DNA from: Dactylosporangium sucinum
GTDB lineage: Bacteria; Actinomycetota; Actinomycetes; Mycobacteriales; Micromonosporaceae
Assembly: GCF_014647515.1 (NCBI RefSeq)
Contig: NZ_BMPI01000041.1
Span: 37,533 to 101,532, forward strand
Length of the DNA: 64,000 nt
Reading direction: 5' to 3'
Shown: in pieces, positions 60,240 to 64,000 of the stretch
How positions within the stretch are numbered: position 1 is the first letter of the stretch
How the letters are laid out: every line of letters begins with the position of its first letter
Notes under the pieces: generated by a model
The model's input: only the letters and a program-made list of their open reading frames with translations
Database searches by the model: none
What the model was told of the DNA's origin: nothing
Program-made: the position numbers and the translations under genes

Positions 60240-60713
60240 ATGCTGAAGAAGATCCTCCTGCCGGTCGCCTTCGCGGCGATCGCGCTCGCCGGCTGCTCCG
60301 ACGAGGAGCCGGCCGGCTCGCCCGCGGCGGCCGGGCCGACGAGTGCGGCCGCACCGTCGAGTGACGCACCCACCAGCGCGGCGCCGTCCAGCGCCGCCCC
60401 TGCCGCCTCCGCGTCGGCGTCCGCAGGCAAGGACGGCTGCCCGGTCGACGCCGCGACCCTCAAGAAGGCATACGAGGCCAGCAAGAAGGTGTCGGAGGCG
60501 GTCATCCTCGGCAAGGGCTTCGCCGAGATCAGCTGCTACCAGGGATGGGCCACCGCTCTCACCCAGCCGGAGCAGATGGACGTCGCCGTGGTCGTGTTCA
60601 AGTACGACACGGGCAAGAAGAGCTGGACCGCCCTTGCCGGCGGGACCGACAACCCTTGCCGCAACCTCGTTCCGTCGACGATCCAGTCGAAACTCAAGCA
60701 TTGCAACCAGTAA
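60240..60713 (+). CDS. Small Cys-containing lipoprotein, second of triplet
   Basis: A 157-residue paralogue of the gene at 59776. Signal peptide and lipobox are nearly identical in both (LLPVAFAAIALAGCS), which implies recent duplication or gene conversion. The mature part keeps GCPVDAATLKKAYEA, EISCYQGWATALTQPEQ and VVFKYDTGKKSW, but GGTDNPC replaces GGTDGVC. The ATG at 60240 has GAGGTG upstream. It is transcribed with its neighbours. Confidence 0.8.
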   Translation: MLKKILLPVAFAAIALAGCSDEEPAGSPAAAGPTSAAAPSSDAPTSAAPSSAAPAASASASAGKDGCPVDAATLKKAYEASKKVSEAVILGKGFAEISCYQGWATALTQPEQMDVAVVVFKYDTGKKSWTALAGGTDNPCRNLVPSTIQSKLKHCNQ

Positions 60714-60723
60714 ATTCCTCGAT

Positions 60724-61173
60724 GTGCTGAAGAAACTCATCCTCCCCCTGGCCGTCGCCGGAGCGCTCACCGGCTGCTCCGGCGACGGCCCGACCCCGAG
60801 CGTCGCGCCGACCACCCTCGCGCCGAGCCCGGAGGAGTCCCTGCCTCCGCAGACCGGCCCGGCGCCGACCAAACCCGGCGCGAGCCCGCAGGCCGGCTGC
60901 CCGGTCGACGCGGCCACCCTGGAGAAGGCGTTCGACGCCAACCCACAGCTGTCGGCCAACATCCAGCTCGGCTCGGGGCTGACCGACATCAGCTGCGCCA
61001 AGGACTACGCCACGGCCCGGACCCGGCCGACGAACGCCGATCCGGCGACCGTGCTGTTCAACTACGACGGCGCGAAGAAAATGTGGGTCGCGCTTGCGGG
61101 CGGAACCGACGGGGTCTGTGACACCGTGGTACCGCAGGCCATCAAGGCCGAACTCAAACACTGCACCGCCTAG
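60724..61173 (+). CDS. Small Cys-containing lipoprotein, third of triplet
   Basis: A 149-residue paralogue, the most diverged of the three: the lipobox is AGALTGCSGDG and the linker is Pro-rich. It keeps GCPVDAATLEKAFDANPQL, DISCAKDYATARTRP and GGTDGVC. The GTG at 60724 lies 11 bases after the previous stop with no clear ribosome binding site, so translation is probably coupled. Function of the set is unknown. Confidence 0.78.
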   Translation: MLKKLILPLAVAGALTGCSGDGPTPSVAPTTLAPSPEESLPPQTGPAPTKPGASPQAGCPVDAATLEKAFDANPQLSANIQLGSGLTDISCAKDYATARTRPTNADPATVLFNYDGAKKMWVALAGGTDGVCDTVVPQAIKAELKHCTA

Positions 61174-61204
61174 TGGAATGTCCCGTCTTGTGGTCATATA
61201 GACC

Positions 61205-61546
61205 ATGGACCGTGAAGCACTGCTCCGGCTCCTCTCGGAGGAGCCGGGTGCGGCCTTCGAAGCGTGCGGTGCGGCGATCCGCGCGGGTGCGGAATACGTC
61301 GTGTGGGACCACACGGTGCCGGCGGACGCGCTGGCCCGAAGCTACGCGCGGCGGGCGCAGCACATGGCAAAGATCGGCAACCCCATGCTCGGCGGCGCCG
61401 AGGCGATCGAGCAGCTCCAGGCGTCGGGCGACCGGCCCTTGCGCACCGGCGAGGCCAAGGTCGAGGACCCGCCGACCCATTTCCAGATCTTCCTGACCGC
61501 CGACGCAAGCCGGGTCGTCGCCTGCATCGGGATCGATCAGCGTTGA
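61205..61546 (+). CDS. Small soluble protein, unknown function
   Basis: A 113-residue protein without signal peptide or membrane segment. It has a helical first half (EALLRLLSEEPGAAFEACG) and a beta-rich end (HFQIFLTADASRVVACIG). I do not recognise the family. ATG at 61205 follows a locally AT-rich stretch (GTCATATAGACC) that may be a promoter giving a very short leader. It is close (17 bases) to the downstream methyltransferase gene, suggesting cotranscription. Confidence 0.7.
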   Translation: MDREALLRLLSEEPGAAFEACGAAIRAGAEYVVWDHTVPADALARSYARRAQHMAKIGNPMLGGAEAIEQLQASGDRPLRTGEAKVEDPPTHFQIFLTADASRVVACIGIDQR

Positions 61547-61563
61547 CATAGCAGGATGGCAGG

Positions 61564-63027
61564 GTGGACGCACTGCTCGACACCGCCGGCCTGGCCCGGC
61601 TGCGCGAGGCGCTCGCCTCGGCCGGTTACACCGCCCAGGGGATCCGCGACCAGCTCGGCCCGGCGGCGACCGACGCGATGGCCCGCAACGACTTCCGGGC
61701 CGCACTGAAGATCACCGAGGAGCGGGGCGGCCGGCTCGCCACCCTGATCCGGCTGTTCGTCTGCGGGCAGACGGAGCCGCTCGACCGGGTCGCCGACGCG
61801 CTGGCGCCGCTGCCGCTGGAGTCGGCGACGGCCCTGCTGGAGGCCGACGGCGACGGCGTGCGGGCGGCCGTCGAGCTGGAGCCCTACGGCGACTGGTGGG
61901 TCGTCGCCGACCTGTCCGCCGGCATGCGCCCCGGCCACCCGCTGCCCGGCGATCACGTGCTCGGCATCGGCGGCGCCTCGACGACGCTGGCCGCCGCGAC
62001 CCTGCGGGCTCCCGTCGGCTCCGCGCTCGACCTGGGGACGGGCTGCGGCGTGCAGGCCCTGCACCTGTCCACGCACGCCGGCCGCGTGACCGCGACCGAC
62101 GTCCTGCCCCGCGCGCTGCGGTTCGCGGCGACCACGGCCGCGCTGAACGGGCTCGACTGGGAGCTGCTGGAGGGCGACCTCGTCGCGCCCGTCGCCGGCC
62201 GCCGCTTCGACCTGGTGGTCAGCAACCCGCCGTTCGTCGCCGGGCCGGGCTTCTCGGACCACACCTACCGCGACTCCGGCCGCCCCGGCGACGCCGTCTG
62301 CGCCGAGCTCGTCGCCGCCGCGCCCGGGCTGCTGGCCGACGGCGGGCACATGCAGTTCCTGGCCAACTGGCTGCACGTCGCCGGCGAGTCCTGGGAGGAC
62401 CGGGTCGCCGACTGGCTGGCCGGCACCGGGCTCGACGCCTGGGTCATCCAGCGCGAGGTGTCCGATCCGGTGGCGTACGTCAACCTGTGGCTCAGCGACG
62501 CCAGCGAGGACCCGCGCGCGCAGCCGGCCCTCGCCGCCGCCTGGCTGGACTGGTTCGACGCGCAGAAGGTCGACGCGATCGGCTTCGGGGTGGTCACGCT
62601 GCGGGCCGGCGGGAACGACGACCCGACGGTGCGCATCGAGGACCTGCGGCAGACCGTCGACGGCCCGCTCGGTCCGCTGATCGGCGACTGGTTCGGCCGG
62701 CAGGACTTCCTGCGCCACGGCGACCTGCTCGGCACCCGGTTCCGGGCGGCGCCGGGGCTGCGGCTGCGGCAGGAGGCCGTGCAGGGGCCGGAGGGCTGGG
62801 AGGTCGAGCGGCAGCTGCTGACCCTCCCCGACGGGCTGCGCTGGATCGAGGAGGTGGACCCGGTCGCGCTGACCCTCGTCGGGTCGTGTGACGGGACGGT
62901 GACCCTGCGGGATCAGGTCGACGTGCTCGCGCTGGCTCATGAGGTACCGCCGGATGTGCTCCTGGAAGTGGCGGTGCCGCTCGTGTCGCACCTGGTGGAG
63001 CGCGGCGTCCTGCTGCCGGTGGCCTGA
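61564..63027 (+). CDS. N5-glutamine/HemK-like SAM methyltransferase
   Basis: A 487-residue protein with three parts: an N-terminal helical region (about 1-90), a class I methyltransferase domain (about 140-320), and a C-terminal winged or beta domain of about 150 residues. SAM-binding motif I is LDLGTGCGVQALHLS, and the catalytic loop is VVSNPPFVAG, the NPP(F/Y) motif used for methylating glutamine or adenine amides and amines. The substrate is unknown. This long form is conserved in actinobacteria. GTG start at 61564; its TGA overlaps the dtd ATG (63025-63029). Confidence 0.9.
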   Translation: MDALLDTAGLARLREALASAGYTAQGIRDQLGPAATDAMARNDFRAALKITEERGGRLATLIRLFVCGQTEPLDRVADALAPLPLESATALLEADGDGVRAAVELEPYGDWWVVADLSAGMRPGHPLPGDHVLGIGGASTTLAAATLRAPVGSALDLGTGCGVQALHLSTHAGRVTATDVLPRALRFAATTAALNGLDWELLEGDLVAPVAGRRFDLVVSNPPFVAGPGFSDHTYRDSGRPGDAVCAELVAAAPGLLADGGHMQFLANWLHVAGESWEDRVADWLAGTGLDAWVIQREVSDPVAYVNLWLSDASEDPRAQPALAAAWLDWFDAQKVDAIGFGVVTLRAGGNDDPTVRIEDLRQTVDGPLGPLIGDWFGRQDFLRHGDLLGTRFRAAPGLRLRQEAVQGPEGWEVERQLLTLPDGLRWIEEVDPVALTLVGSCDGTVTLRDQVDVLALAHEVPPDVLLEVAVPLVSHLVERGVLLPVA

Positions 63028-63449
63028 TGCGGGCCCTGGTCCAGACCGTTTCGCGGGCCTCCGTGACGGTCGCTGACGAGGTCGTCGGGTCGATCACGGA
63101 CGGCCTGCTCGTGCTGGTCGGCGTGACGCACACCGACTCGGTGGCGACCGCCGCGACAATGGCCCGCAAAGTGCACGAACTGCGCATCCTGGACGACGAG
63201 AAGTCCGCCGCCGACGTCGGGGCGCCGCTGCTCGTCGTCTCGCAGTTCACGCTCTACGGCGACGCTCGGAAGGGCCGGCGGCCGACCTGGATCGCCGCCG
63301 CCCGGCCCGAGGTCGCCGAGCCGCTGGTCGAGGAGTTCTGCGCGGCACTTCGCGTCCGCGGTGCAATGGTGCAAACCGGGCGGTTCCGCACCCACATGCT
63401 CGTCGAGAGTGTGAACGTGGGACCACGGACGGTGCTGCTGGAGGTCTGA
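63027..63449 (+). CDS. dtd: D-aminoacyl-tRNA deacylase
   Basis: A 140-residue enzyme that removes D-amino acids from wrongly charged tRNAs. The hallmark SQFTLYGDARKGRRPTW is present (SQxT motif near residue 72), and the C-terminal NVGPRT carries the Gly-Pro pair that excludes L-amino acids. ATG at 63027 overlaps the upstream stop. No lesion is seen; length is close to the usual 145-150. Confidence 0.96.
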   Translation: MRALVQTVSRASVTVADEVVGSITDGLLVLVGVTHTDSVATAATMARKVHELRILDDEKSAADVGAPLLVVSQFTLYGDARKGRRPTWIAAARPEVAEPLVEEFCAALRVRGAMVQTGRFRTHMLVESVNVGPRTVLLEV

Positions 63450-63575
63450 TCGCCACCGGGACTCACGGATTCGTGCCACGGCTCCGCCGCCTCACCGCCA
63501 CTTCACGCCCGCTCAGCGAAGCTTCTTCCCGTAGGAATGATCGAGCCACTTGTCAAACCACGGGAGGCGAGCGAA

Positions 63576-64000
63576 GTGGCCCAGCCGCTGACTGACACCA
63601 CGGACTTCAACGCGACGGATGTCTCGGATGTTGAGGCCGACGAGCAACACGAGCCCCAGCTCGACACCGCGGGCGTCTCAGCGGACCTGGTTCGTGCCTA
63701 CCTGAACACGATCGGCCGCACCAAGCTGCTGACGGCCGAGCAGGAGGTCGAGCTCTCCAAGAAGATCGAGGCCGGGCTGTACGCCGAGGAGAAGCTCACC
63801 AACGGCGACGTGCACCCCGCGTGGATGAACACCTTCGAGATCGTGATCCGCGAGGGCCGCGCCGCGAAGGCGCACCTCCTGGAGGCGAACCTCCGGCTGG
63901 TGGTCAGCATCGCCAAGCGGTACACGGGGCGCGGCATGGCCTTCCTGGACCTCATCCAGGAGGGCAACCTGGGCCTGATCCGCGCGGTCGAGAAGTTCGA
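63576..64000 (+). CDS. Principal-type RNA polymerase sigma factor, 5' part (HrdB/SigB group)
   Basis: The gene runs off the window end, so about 141 residues are visible. After a short acidic N-terminal region come sigma region 1.2 (DLVRAYLNTIGRTKLLTAEQEVELSKKIE) and the start of region 2 (LLEANLRLVVSIAKRYTGRGMAFLDLIQEGN with NLGLIRAVEKF). The short N-terminus places it with the SigB/HrdA-D-like primary-type factors and not with full-size HrdB. I prefer the GTG at 63576, which has GGGAGG 8 bases upstream; the in-frame ATG at 63537 has no spacing for its AGGA. The leader from 63450 shows no obvious promoter. Confidence 0.92.
   Translation, partial: MAQPLTDTTDFNATDVSDVEADEQHEPQLDTAGVSADLVRAYLNTIGRTKLLTAEQEVELSKKIEAGLYAEEKLTNGDVHPAWMNTFEIVIREGRAAKAHLLEANLRLVVSIAKRYTGRGMAFLDLIQEGNLGLIRAVEKF

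Overview
The window is high-GC DNA with the gene content and order of a filamentous actinobacterium. The clearest markers are DUF3046-recA-recX, the lexA / LysM-protein / nrdR / B12-dependent nrdJ block, miaB with a gluABCD-type operon, miaA-dapF, an actinobacterial Lhr helicase, many GTG starts and very high third-position GC. The family Micromonosporaceae is my best guess, from overall gene content and from intergenic palindromes of a kind I associate with it. No rRNA, tRNA, CRISPR array, transposase or prophage was seen.

Layout: 0-3.2 kb holds the end of a VWA protein, a membrane coiled-coil protein, PspA and a PspM-like protein (envelope stress). 3.2-10.8 kb holds a lipoprotein, a Nei-type glycosylase, a three-gene unit (GH5-fold protein, MFS pump, small membrane protein), a DUF574 methyltransferase, and a divergent pair of SAM hydrolase-like and F420-type oxidoreductase genes. 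10.9-15.8 kb is the Lhr helicase. 16-19.7 kb holds an unknown gene, then a LysE exporter and a PNPOx-GNAT fusion divergent from a MocR regulator. 19.8-22.6 kb is a tandem triplet of related lipoproteins. 22.7-26.1 kb holds an acyl-CoA dehydrogenase and a PTS-type dihydroxyacetone kinase split into divergent dhaKL and dhaM-HPr arms. 26.2-30 kb holds an MFS pump, DUF3046, recA and recX. After a gene-poor stretch come rny, an Hsp70/receptor fusion and gluDCBA (33-39.4 kb), then surE and miaB. 42-46 kb holds a DUF349 protein and a dioxygenase-like/miaA/dapF operon. 46-51.3 kb holds a repeat-rich gap, malic enzyme, hflX and a secreted propeller-like protein. 51.4-56.5 kb is the SOS and ribonucleotide reductase block. 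56.5-64 kb holds two envelope membrane enzymes, a second lipoprotein triplet, a methyltransferase, dtd, and the start of a principal-type sigma factor cut by the window end.

Three observations stand out. The GH5 protein at 6866-8074 appears to be circularly permuted: the strand-7/strand-8 region carrying the nucleophile sits at the N-terminus, before strands 1-6 with the acid/base. The last gene of the glu operon (33203-35950) encodes a cytoplasmic Hsp70 ATPase domain joined by a proline-rich linker and one membrane helix to an extracellular amino-acid-receptor-type binding domain, which looks like a transmembrane sensor or regulator of the adjacent transporter. At least four intergenic palindromic elements with GATC in their arms lie between genes, and two of them clearly belong to one sequence family.

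Regulation can be read in several places. recA has a LexA-type box and, separately, a match to the mycobacterial LexA-independent (PafBC) promoter whose predicted start lies on an in-frame GTG. lexA and its LysM neighbour share two adjacent LexA-type boxes. nrdR has a candidate NrdR box. The MocR gene and its divergent target share a repeated AGTACAAT motif.
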